Below the pieces are notes generated by a model. It did not search any database. It saw nothing but the letters and a program-made list of their open reading frames with translations, and was not told the origin of the DNA. Below, piece by piece: positions 24,504 through 31,942 of a stretch of DNA of 46,697 nt. The number at the start of each line of letters is the position of its first letter. Position 1 is the stretch's first letter. The position numbers and the translations under genes were made by a program. This DNA is from Clostridiales bacterium (lineage in GTDB: Bacteria > Bacillota > Clostridia > Christensenellales > CAG-138). The DNA lies in NCBI GenBank assembly GCA_004556165.1, contig SFIR01000012.1, forward strand, positions 1-46,697, written 5' to 3'.

Positions 24504-25262
24504 ATGGAGCTTAAACTCAATAGTCTTACAAAGCGCTATGGGCAGAAGGTCGCGCTCGACAGCTTTTCCTATACCTTCCGCGACGGAATCTACGGAATTC
24601 TCGGAGCGAACGGGGCCGGAAAATCCACCCTTATGAACCTTATCACGGATAACGTAAAAAGGGACGGCGGGTCGATCACCTTCGATGGAGAAGAGATATT
24701 GAAGCTCGGAGACAGCTTCCGCTCACAGCTCGGCTTTATGCCGCAGCAGCAGGGGCTCTACGAGGGCATGACTGCGGAGACCTTCCTTGCGTATATGGCA
24801 AGGCTCAAGAAGCTTCCCGGGAAGAGCATCCGCAGCGAAATCACGCGCGTGTTGGAGCTAACCAACCTTACGGATGTGCGGCACGGCAAGATAGGATCAT
24901 TCTCCGGCGGCATGAAGCAGCGCGTTCTGCTTGCGCAGGCAATGCTCGGCGAGCCTAAGGTGCTGATCCTCGATGAGCCGACCGCAGGGCTCGACCCGAA
25001 GGAGCGCGTGCGCCTGCGGAACTATATTCACGACCTTTCCAAGGATAGAATCGTTCTGCTCGCAACGCATATTGTCAGCGATATAGAGGCAATCGCAAAC
25101 GATATAATACTGCTCAAGAAGGGAAAAATCATGCTCAGCGGCGCGCCGAAGGAGCTCATCGCGTCCCTGCCCGAAGGCCGGAAGCCGCTCCTCGGCTATT
25201 TCACGCTTGAGGACGTTTATCTGCATTATCTCGGCGATGATGAAGCGGAGGACGAGGCATGA
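24504..25262 (+). CDS. ABC transporter ATP-binding protein
   Basis: This 252-residue ATPase has Walker A GANGAGKST (residue 36), a Q-loop region GFMPQQQGLYEGM, signature FSGGMKQRV (about 135), Walker B VLILDEPTAGLDP, and H-loop ATHIVSDIEAIA. It is close to ATPases paired with ABC-2 type permeases in Clostridia. I use the ATG at 24504, with AGAGGTG 6 nt upstream, rather than the GTG three codons earlier. The stop overlaps the permease start by 4 bp. Two decayed copies of its first 50 codons lie upstream among the lipoprotein genes. Confidence 0.92.
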   Translation: MELKLNSLTKRYGQKVALDSFSYTFRDGIYGILGANGAGKSTLMNLITDNVKRDGGSITFDGEEILKLGDSFRSQLGFMPQQQGLYEGMTAETFLAYMARLKKLPGKSIRSEITRVLELTNLTDVRHGKIGSFSGGMKQRVLLAQAMLGEPKVLILDEPTAGLDPKERVRLRNYIHDLSKDRIVLLATHIVSDIEAIANDIILLKKGKIMLSGAPKELIASLPEGRKPLLGYFTLEDVYLHYLGDDEAEDEA

Positions 25263-27442
25263 ACGAGCTGCGGCGCATTTTATCGAATAAACGGCGGCTC
25301 ATCATACTGATAGCGCTGCCTGTGCTGGCGGTCGCGCTGTTCCTGCTTGAAAGGATGGGCGGAGATATTCTCCGGGGCGTTTCCTATCTTTCCGAAGAAA
25401 CGCGCCAATACAGAGAGGACGTACAGCGCTTTGCCGCGATGACTGCCGAGGAAGCAGACGAGGATACAAGCGAATTATATCCCTTTGACGGCCGGAATCC
25501 CATCACGCTGCGAAGCACAAAGCTGCACGTCGCAGGCTACGCCGATTACCTCGAAGCCGTCAGCGAACAGGCGGAGCGAATGAGCAATTCCTCCGTTTTC
25601 GGGAAAAACAAAAACAGCTTTACATACAGAAATATTCAAAAGACGGCGCGGGATTTTGAAGCGCTTTCGGGCGTCACGCCGGAATTCGGAGGCAACCGCG
25701 CGATCGAACGCTGGCTGGATTTCAATATCCAGGACGCATTATATTTATTCGCGGTACTTATCGTCATTCTCGCGTTCTTTGAGGAAAGGCGCAGCGGCCT
25801 GCTGACGCTCGTTCGAAGCTGCCCGAGCGGAAGAAAGAAGCTTGCGCTTTCAAGGCTCGCGGTATTGTTCATTTGGTCCGCCGCGTTCACGGTGCTCATC
25901 TACGCCGGAACGCTTATTACGGCTTTCGCGCTCTACGGCGGAACGGATACGCTTTCACACGCGGTGCAGTCGATTGAAAGCTTCCGCACCTGTACTCTGC
26001 GCGTCACAATCGGCGAATGGATCGGATTGTATTTCGCTGCAAAGCTGGTCTGCGGCTTCCTTATCGGGCTGATATTCTGGTTCGTGCTGAGCTTCCTTTC
26101 GCAAACGCAGCTTGCGTGGCTTGCCGTCATCGCAATCCTTGCCGCCGAATACGCTGCATGGGCGTTCATACCGCCTCAGATGGCTCTGAGCGTGTTCCGC
26201 TACGTCAATATCTTCTCATACATTTTCCCCGCTGAAGCGCTCGGCAAATATGTAAACATGAATTTCTTCGGGCTGCCCGTCGGCGTGCTTGACCTGCTGA
26301 TTGTTCTTTTCGTACTGCTGACAGCAGCGCTGTCTATCGGCGTCGTCCTCATTTCCGTAAAGCGTTATCCCGTTGGCAACCGCAATCTGCTCGGCAGGCT
26401 TATCGCACTCTTCAACAAACTCGCCGATGCCGTCCGCAGCCGCCTCCCAATCGCAGCGATGGAGGGCTACAAGCAGCTCATACTCGGCGGAACAGCGCTT
26501 TTCCTTGTCGCAGCGATATGGATTGCTCCGCGCCTCAATTTCATGGGTTACAGTTCCGGTTCCGCGGACGAGTTCCTTTATCGCCAATATCTGCAAGAGG
26601 CAAGCGGCCCCATAGATGAGAAAACCTACGCCTATATCGAACAGGCAAAAGCGAATATGGAGAATTATCAGGATGGCATGGAGGATTTTGGAAAAGCGCT
26701 TTCAAAGCTCGAAGCGCAGGTGGAACTGAGGAAGGCTTTGGCTGATGAGGGCGGCTACGAACCATGGCTGCTCGACCAATCAAGGCTTGATGAAACCATC
26801 GGCAAATCCTCCGTCAGCATACACAGGTGGAATGCGATAGTTGCCGCCGCGCTTGTCATACTATGCGCCGCTCCGATTTTCACCTTTGAAAAGCGCGCCG
26901 GCACAGAAAAGCTGCTTCATTCGACGCTCCGCGGCCGAGGCTTCGTTTTTATCAGGAAATACCTGATAATCCTGCTTGAGGTTGCGGCGATATTCGCGCT
27001 CGTGTATCTGCGCCAATGGATACGTCTCGTTCGCTGTCTCGGCGAGAGCACTCTCAGCGCGCCGATACAGAACGCGGATATTCTCGCCCAATCCAATCTC
27101 CGCATCACGCTCGGCGCCTTCATTGCCTTGATATTCGGCTTGAGGCTGCTCGCGCTTATCGCGGTCGGCTGCTTCACGGCCTTTATCAGCTCGCGCTCGC
27201 AGAGCTGGGAAAAAGCTGCTCTTACCGGCTTTGCGCTGATCCTTCTGCCCGGCGTGCTGCTGTATTTCGGCAGCGAATGGGTCGGCTATATTTCTATCAT
27301 CCCCGGTATTTCTGCTGTCGATATTCTCGTACCCTCTTCGCATTCGGCGGCGTTTGCCGTCATTACCGCAGTGCTCATGGCAGCAGCCGCTGTTCTGACA
27401 TTTCTCGAATACAGGCGGAGAAGTTCGCGTCTTGTGGGGTAA
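25259..27442 (+). CDS. Large ABC transporter permease
   Basis: This 727-residue membrane protein has two halves. Each begins with a single helix followed by a long extracytoplasmic loop: about residues 10-30 then a loop to 165, and about 415-430 then a loop to 510. Each half ends in a block of about six helices. The loops contain helical, charged stretches (SEETRQYREDVQRF; EKTYAYIEQAKANMENY). The shape resembles ABC-2 type permeases fused head to tail, so one chain may supply both membrane halves. It overlaps the ATPase gene by 4 bp. Cargo is unknown. By context it may export or handle the lipoproteins, or give resistance to a signal sensed by the GHKL kinase. Confidence 0.82.
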   Translation: MNELRRILSNKRRLIILIALPVLAVALFLLERMGGDILRGVSYLSEETRQYREDVQRFAAMTAEEADEDTSELYPFDGRNPITLRSTKLHVAGYADYLEAVSEQAERMSNSSVFGKNKNSFTYRNIQKTARDFEALSGVTPEFGGNRAIERWLDFNIQDALYLFAVLIVILAFFEERRSGLLTLVRSCPSGRKKLALSRLAVLFIWSAAFTVLIYAGTLITAFALYGGTDTLSHAVQSIESFRTCTLRVTIGEWIGLYFAAKLVCGFLIGLIFWFVLSFLSQTQLAWLAVIAILAAEYAAWAFIPPQMALSVFRYVNIFSYIFPAEALGKYVNMNFFGLPVGVLDLLIVLFVLLTAALSIGVVLISVKRYPVGNRNLLGRLIALFNKLADAVRSRLPIAAMEGYKQLILGGTALFLVAAIWIAPRLNFMGYSSGSADEFLYRQYLQEASGPIDEKTYAYIEQAKANMENYQDGMEDFGKALSKLEAQVELRKALADEGGYEPWLLDQSRLDETIGKSSVSIHRWNAIVAAALVILCAAPIFTFEKRAGTEKLLHSTLRGRGFVFIRKYLIILLEVAAIFALVYLRQWIRLVRCLGESTLSAPIQNADILAQSNLRITLGAFIALIFGLRLLALIAVGCFTAFISSRSQSWEKAALTGFALILLPGVLLYFGSEWVGYISIIPGISAVDILVPSSHSAAFAVITAVLMAAAAVLTFLEYRRRSSRLVG

Positions 27443-27560
27443 CAGCACAGCGCGAGGCCTTCAAGCGTTGTTATTTTCCGATGAAGCTTTGCGGTCTTTT
27501 TTGATCTCTCCGGCAAGCTCAATGCCTTTTTGGCTGCGATGACCGCGATGGATTCATTGA

Positions 27561-27773
27561 TTACTGCTGCTGATAATCCGGGGGAGCGCCGAGATCAGCG
27601 ATCAAGGCGAGTAAGGAAATACCGAGAATCGGTGAAAAACTGCCATTAACTTCCTCAACCTGCTCAGGCGCAGCCATGTTTGAGAGCTCCGCTGAAAAGG
27701 CAACGCCCATCAGTGTGTAATTGGTCGCAATACCGGTAAGAAAATAGGAGTTTATCTCAAAAGGGACTTTTGC
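27561..27773 (-). other. Open stretch after the Rieske gene, possible remnant
   Basis: About 70 codons without a stop follow the FAD/Rieske gene stop in the same frame (FEINSYFLTGIATNYTLMGV, later SPILGISLLALIADLG). An internal ATG near 27661 has no clear ribosome site. It reads like part of a membrane protein, but I cannot name a family. The remainder of 27443-27560 shows nothing I can support. Confidence 0.25.
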
Positions 27774-29084
27774 TTATACCTCTATCCCCCGCTTATCCCC
27801 CGTCGCAGGATTATCAAGCAGCACTCCGTTCTCTGTAAACCTTGACCCGTGGCACGGGCAATCCCAGGAATGCTCCGCTTTATTGTATTTCAGCGCGCAG
27901 CCCATGTGCGGACATCTCGGAGCAGTCGGAGTAATCAGATTGATAACCGCTTCAGCCGCGTTTACCGCGAGCTGGGGTGTCAAAACCGTTCTCGACGGCG
28001 AAAACAATTCGGCATATTCATTTTCCTTGCCCAGAATCAGGTCCGATAAAAGCATGGCGGATACCATGGCGGAGCTCATTCCCCACTTGTTAAAGCCGGT
28101 GGCAGCATAGAGGTTCGGAGTATTCTTGGAATATTGCCCGATATACGGCATTCCGTCAAGGCTCATACAGTCCTGCGTTGCCCAGCGGCATACTTCTTTG
28201 GCATCGGGATACTGTTTTTGGGCAAATTCATTAAGTACCTGCCAGCCGCCGCCCTTTTTGCCCGTTCTGCAGCTTCCTCCGCCAAGCAAAAGCAAATCCT
28301 TGTAATTTCGGAATGACAGCCCTTTTCCCGATTCGTCTATATACATGCCGTCTACATTCTGCGCTGCTTCTAAAGCGATAACATACGACCTGCTCTGATA
28401 CAGCTTGAAAAAATAACTTCCGTGCTTGTTTAGAAACGGGAAATGCGTAGCCACTATCGTCTTTTCCGCCGATATTCTGCCTCCGCTTGTAATAACCTCA
28501 TTCCGTCCGATGGCCAATACCTTGGTATGTTCATAGATATTCAGATTTTCGGCGAGAGCATATAGGAACTTCAGAGGGTGAAACTGCGCCTGATTGCGGA
28601 ATTTCACTGCACCGACAGCAGAAATCGGCAGCGGCAGGTCACCGGCAAATTCCGCAGCAAATCCGATCTTTTCCAATGCCGCCAGTTCATTTTCAATCTT
28701 TCGAAGCGTATCCGCTGCGTATACAACCGAGTCCCTTCTCTCAAAATAACAGTCGATTTGGCTGCACAGCTCCCGGTATTTCTCCACCGCCGTCAGATTG
28801 GCTTCAAGATACATCCTCGCAGCATCCACACCGTATTTTTTCAGCAGCTTATCATAAATCAAACCGTGCTGGGCTGTTATCTTGGCAGTAGTGTTTCGGG
28901 TGATGCCTTGACAAATCCTGTCCGCCTCGACAAGCATGTATTCGGCGCCTGCCTGTTTCAGCATATAGGCGCATAATATTCCTGCAATCCCTCCGCCGAT
29001 GATTAGGACATCTGTCTTTGCATCGGTTTTCAATGCTTCAAATTTCGGTGCTGTTGATGCTTCCGGCCATATGGAATTTATCAT
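27774..29084 (-). CDS. FAD-dependent oxidoreductase with C-terminal Rieske domain
   Basis: This 436-residue protein has an FAD-binding Rossmann motif VLIIGGGIAGILCAYML at about residue 24, a DAO-type oxidoreductase core (TRNTTAKITAQHG at about 65; WATQDCMSLDGMPYIG at about 300), and a C-terminal Rieske [2Fe-2S] module. That module carries ligands CPHMGC (C-x-H) and CPCHGS (C-x-x-H) near residues 390-410. The architecture matches the YhfW-like group found in Bacillota. The substrate is unknown. The start at 29084 has AAGGG at good spacing. The frame extends 28 codons upstream, but that region holds the promoter. Confidence 0.9.
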   Translation of the reverse strand: MINSIWPEASTAPKFEALKTDAKTDVLIIGGGIAGILCAYMLKQAGAEYMLVEADRICQGITRNTTAKITAQHGLIYDKLLKKYGVDAARMYLEANLTAVEKYRELCSQIDCYFERRDSVVYAADTLRKIENELAALEKIGFAAEFAGDLPLPISAVGAVKFRNQAQFHPLKFLYALAENLNIYEHTKVLAIGRNEVITSGGRISAEKTIVATHFPFLNKHGSYFFKLYQSRSYVIALEAAQNVDGMYIDESGKGLSFRNYKDLLLLGGGSCRTGKKGGGWQVLNEFAQKQYPDAKEVCRWATQDCMSLDGMPYIGQYSKNTPNLYAATGFNKWGMSSAMVSAMLLSDLILGKENEYAELFSPSRTVLTPQLAVNAAEAVINLITPTAPRCPHMGCALKYNKAEHSWDCPCHGSRFTENGVLLDNPATGDKRGIEV

Positions 29085-29136
29085 AGTATGCCCTTCCGTT
29101 CGTTTTTTGTTAGTATTTGCAAGCGGAAGGTCTTTT

Positions 29137-29163
29137 ATTATAAAAGCACCGATCGGTGTCCAA
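29137..29163 (-). promoter_or_regulatory. Promoter with palindromic operator for the FAD/Rieske gene
   Basis: Minus-strand TTGGAC (29163-29158) and TATAAT (29142-29137) with a short 15-bp spacer that is almost filled by the perfect 12-bp palindrome CACCGATCGGTG (29147-29158). The position fits a repressor operator. TetR-family proteins often bind such sequences, but no regulator gene is adjacent. Confidence 0.5.
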
Positions 29164-29454
29164 GCCATGGGGGCGGTGCCTATACCTCCGTTACAGCATC
29201 CGGATCAAAATATCCTGTGGTTCAAAAAATGTTTATCAACTTTTTTCAGCACTTCATATTCCACTATGCGGCGTTTATTGTGAAAATGAGCATTCTGCAA
29301 ATAAAGCCGCTGCCGGATGTCTGTTTGGGCTTTGTCACAGGATGGATATGTGCTCCTCGAGCATTTTTGTGCGATACTCTGTTTAGTAATATTATTAGTG
29401 TAATCTAAGCTATAACATAAATCCTATTATGTGAGATTCATTTTAGAATCAAAG
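29164..29454. other. Intergenic stretch without a supported gene
   Basis: About 290 bp. A plus-strand frame from 29229 (MFINFFQHFIFHYAAF) runs to about 29406 but has no ribosome site and no recognisable family. I see no promoter or hairpin that I can support here apart from those listed at its two ends. Confidence 0.35.
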
Positions 29455-29483
29455 AAAAAAGCCTTGAAAATCAAGGCTTTTTT
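29455..29483. terminator. tmRNA terminator, bidirectional
   Basis: GCCTTGA / TCAAGGC stem (29461-29467 and 29471-29477) flanked by six A on the left and six T on the right, so it can work on both strands. It begins 8 bp past the tmRNA 3' end. Confidence 0.88.
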
Positions 29484-29490
29484 CAATCCG

Positions 29491-29844
29491 TGGTGGAAGC
29501 GAGGGGAGTCGAACCCCTGTCCGAAAACCTGTCTGCAGGACTTTCTACGAGCTTAGTCGGTAATTTGACATTCCCTCCTCCGCGCCCCTGCCGACAGGGT
29601 CACGGATTCAGTAGTCCCTTAATCCCGCCCGGGGCGGAACAAGCCCGGGTTGGTTCCCCACATTGATGATGCCCGTATCCGCAGCCGTGGGCAGCTGCGG
29701 GCGGACAGTCGCGCTAATTAAGCAGCGACGGGTACGAAATTAGATTCGTCGTTTATTTTTAAGATTTCCCGATTTTAGCGAAGCTCGGGGCTTCGGCTCG
29801 CTTATCCGGCATCCACGATCCCCGTCGAAACCATGTACGCCCCC
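29491..29844 (-). ncRNA. ssrA: Transfer-messenger RNA (tmRNA)
   Basis: This RNA rescues stalled ribosomes. The 5' end GGGGGCGTACATGG with TTTCGACGGGG and the 3' end GGGGTTCGACTCCCCTCG plus TTCCACCA form the tRNA-like domain, with the CCA encoded. Length is about 354 nt, one piece. The tag frame runs 29756-29721 and ends TAA at 29720-29718, giving the encoded tag INDESNFVPVAA, to which the charged Ala is added in front. The resume codon is therefore ATA (Ile), where Ala or Gly codons are usual. The tag ends in VAA, a plausible ClpXP/ClpAP recognition end. Confidence 0.95.
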
Positions 29845-29857
29845 ATATAGCGCTGAT

Positions 29858-29886
29858 ATTATAGCACGGATACATATTTTATGCAA
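29858..29886 (-). promoter_or_regulatory. tmRNA promoter
   Basis: Minus-strand TTGCAT (29886-29881) and TATAAT (29863-29858), with a 17-bp spacer, 13 bp before the mature 5' end. Confidence 0.8.
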
Positions 29887-29898
29887 CCGCAAGAGCGC

Positions 29899-30744
29899 TT
29901 ACTTATCTTCGCCCTTTTTATATTTTCCTATCGAACGGACCCCATTCCAGTTGACGATCTCATTTATATTGTTTTCCTGATCGCCGCCTGTCATGATGCC
30001 GTTTTTGAGCCCTTCCTTAGAAAAGGTCAGAGGAATGTCGAATTCACCCGATTCTATCACGAACCATCCCTCGCTGCGCAGTTTTTCAATGGGTTTGAGT
30101 GTGCCGGGACGCAGCACCGTCTTCCTCTCTGCCGCATTCTTCAGTATCATCTTGGCAAGGTTGGCAATCGCAACCGCAAGAAGTACGCCTATAAGCGCAG
30201 CGAGTACGGGGATTATTCTGCCCTGCTTATTCAGAGCGCCGTACACGGGCTTGGAGGTTACGACGATAAATGACAGGGCTGTAATGACGAGCCCGATAAT
30301 AAGAGGAAGGTAATTTATCAGCTGTATCCTGCGCTTGCAGTGCCTGCATACCGGCAGCTGCACCGGAACAACGATGCTGACATCCCTTTTATAGGCCTTC
30401 CTGCCGTTTTTGCGTTCATCTATAGCCTTGGGGTTAAGATGCCCTATATCGAACAGCGCATATCCTCCGTCGGCAGGATTCTTCATTCCGCGGCAGAATG
30501 CACATTCATCATCCTGCCTGAGCGACTCCATACCTCCGACCGGCATTGCAGCAGCCGCCATCCTTATATCCTCCATGGCTTTGCGCTGATCCTCCTCGCT
30601 GAGATTACGGATATAGCAGGAATTGCAGCTTTCCATATTCAGTAAACGGCAATGCGGCGTCCCGTGAAGGAGACAGTTTTCATCGAATATCCTCTCATCC
30701 TCCGGGTTGTAAAGCTCGGCATTGCGTTCGGTATCGTTATCCAT
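29899..30744 (-). CDS. Cys-rich membrane protein of unknown function
   Basis: I do not recognise a named family for this 281-residue protein. The N-terminal 90 residues carry CLLHGTPHC, CNSCY and CAFCRG, spaced like a zinc-binding region. Near residue 132 a further CRHCKRR lies directly before two membrane helices (YLPLIIGLVITALSFIVV and IIPVLAALIGVLLAVAIANLA). A soluble C-terminal domain of about 75 residues follows (KLRSEGWFVIESGEF). AAGGA and a promoter support the start. It is transcribed alone, directly upstream of tmRNA. It could be a redox or metal-linked membrane protein, but function is unknown. Confidence 0.72.
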   Translation of the reverse strand: MDNDTERNAELYNPEDERIFDENCLLHGTPHCRLLNMESCNSCYIRNLSEEDQRKAMEDIRMAAAAMPVGGMESLRQDDECAFCRGMKNPADGGYALFDIGHLNPKAIDERKNGRKAYKRDVSIVVPVQLPVCRHCKRRIQLINYLPLIIGLVITALSFIVVTSKPVYGALNKQGRIIPVLAALIGVLLAVAIANLAKMILKNAAERKTVLRPGTLKPIEKLRSEGWFVIESGEFDIPLTFSKEGLKNGIMTGGDQENNINEIVNWNGVRSIGKYKKGEDK

Positions 30745-30784
30745 CGTTATTTTCCTTCCGCATCTGCTTCTATACTCTACTTAA

Positions 30785-30813
30785 ATAATAAACCCAAGAA
30801 TACGATTCGTCAA
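30785..30813 (-). promoter_or_regulatory. Promoter of the Cys-rich membrane protein gene
   Basis: Minus-strand TTGACG (30813-30808) and TATTAT (30790-30785), with a 17-bp spacer. Confidence 0.65.
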
Positions 30814-30865
30814 GAGGTCATGGCCCCGTTTGTCGGCAGGTGCGTCATTTTGGTGCTTATTGTTA

Positions 30866-30894
30866 TTGAAAAGGCATTGTAAACATGCTATAAT
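30866..30894 (+). promoter_or_regulatory. Promoter of the cohesin-dockerin-pth operon
   Basis: TTGAAA (30866-30871) and TATAAT (30889-30894), with a 17-bp spacer and about 45 nt of leader. No further promoter or terminator is evident until 36.86 kb, so five genes are probably read from it. Confidence 0.75.
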
Positions 30895-30945
30895 TTAGCA
30901 TGGATATTTGGCTGAGCCGAATGAATTCCCTTAAGGAGAACACCT

Positions 30946-31887
30946 ATGAAAAAGACTCTTGTTATACTTATTGCGGTTTTGCTTATTTTTACCCTCGCGC
31001 CCTCGCTTTATGCAGAGGCGGCATACGGCCCCGGCAGCGCAGTAATTTCAATAAGCAGCGCCGATAACATCAAACCGGGTGAAGAATTCACCCTTACGGC
31101 AGCTATCAGCGGCGATTACCAGATTCATGTTGCTCATATTTCGTTCCAGTACGATGTCAACACCCTCGAAATTGTGAGCGGCACGGCAAACGGCGACTTC
31201 ACCTCCGCAGTTTCCTCCTCCGGAGGTCTTGCAATGATTGAATTCTACGCCCTTGCAGATCAGGGAAGAATCAAAGTGGGTCTCGCAATGACCAACGATG
31301 CATTTACGGGTGACTATGAGATGTTCGATGTGACCTTCCGTGCTAAGGAGTGTATTGCCGCGAGCACTCAGGTTACCGTTGAAGTTGTCCAGTTCGGTTA
31401 CATGCCCCTCGGCACTACAACGGCAACCACTGTAAAATCCTCCGTTATAAACGGAGAAATCACCTTTACCGCCCCGGGGACAGGCGATGCTACCCCGACT
31501 CCGATAGGTTCAGATATTACTGTCCCCACTCCTACCGATGCCGGAAGCGAGGAGCCCACTCCGACCCCCGGTACAATAATCGTTACCCCCGTTCCCACCG
31601 ATTCGGGTAATGCTGCCCCCACTCCGGAAGGCGCAAATCCCGATGGTTCGACGCCTGAGTCCGGGACAACTCCGGGCGCAAACGAGCCTGAGCTTACCGA
31701 CATTTCGAATGCATCCGTTCCTTCGCTCCCCGAGCTCGCAACAAAGCTTCCCGATGCTGACGATGCTCAGAGCGGATCGGGCAGCGGCAATACGCTCCTC
31801 ATCGTACTTATCTGCGTTGCCGCAGCAGCTGCAATCGGAGCTGTCGTATTCATCATTCTCGGCAAAAAGAATAGGAAATCCCGATAA
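30946..31887 (+). CDS. Membrane-anchored cohesin-domain protein
   Basis: This 313-residue surface protein has a signal peptide (KKTLVILIAVLLIFTLA, cleavage after about residue 25) and one cohesin-type beta-sandwich at residues 28-172, with NIKPGEEFTLTAAIS, SFQYDVNTLEIVSG and GRIKVGLAMTND as typical strands. A Pro/Thr-rich linker (repeated TPTP, residues 172-255) follows. A C-terminal helix (LLIVLICVAAAAAIGAVVFI) ends in the basic tail GKKNRKSR. There is no LPXTG or SLH motif, so the helix is the anchor. Cohesins bind dockerins, and the next gene carries one. AAGGAG precedes the ATG. I infer a one-to-one cell-surface docking pair rather than a cellulosome. Confidence 0.85.
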   Translation: MKKTLVILIAVLLIFTLAPSLYAEAAYGPGSAVISISSADNIKPGEEFTLTAAISGDYQIHVAHISFQYDVNTLEIVSGTANGDFTSAVSSSGGLAMIEFYALADQGRIKVGLAMTNDAFTGDYEMFDVTFRAKECIAASTQVTVEVVQFGYMPLGTTTATTVKSSVINGEITFTAPGTGDATPTPIGSDITVPTPTDAGSEEPTPTPGTIIVTPVPTDSGNAAPTPEGANPDGSTPESGTTPGANEPELTDISNASVPSLPELATKLPDADDAQSGSGSGNTLLIVLICVAAAAAIGAVVFIILGKKNRKSR

Positions 31888-31942
31888 AGTCAAATGCGGA
31901 GCTGCCACTGCCCAAATTCTCCGGTAAGCTCCGCCATACTCT

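Noticed and set aside
24816..24829. Second CCCGGG palindrome (TTCCCGGGAA) as a Noc site
   Set aside because: It lies inside the ABC ATPase coding sequence and mismatches the consensus at both ends (four positions); probably a codon coincidence.
31480..31640. Repeat array in the cohesin gene
   Set aside because: It is a Pro/Thr-rich linker (TPTP) of low complexity, normal for surface proteins.
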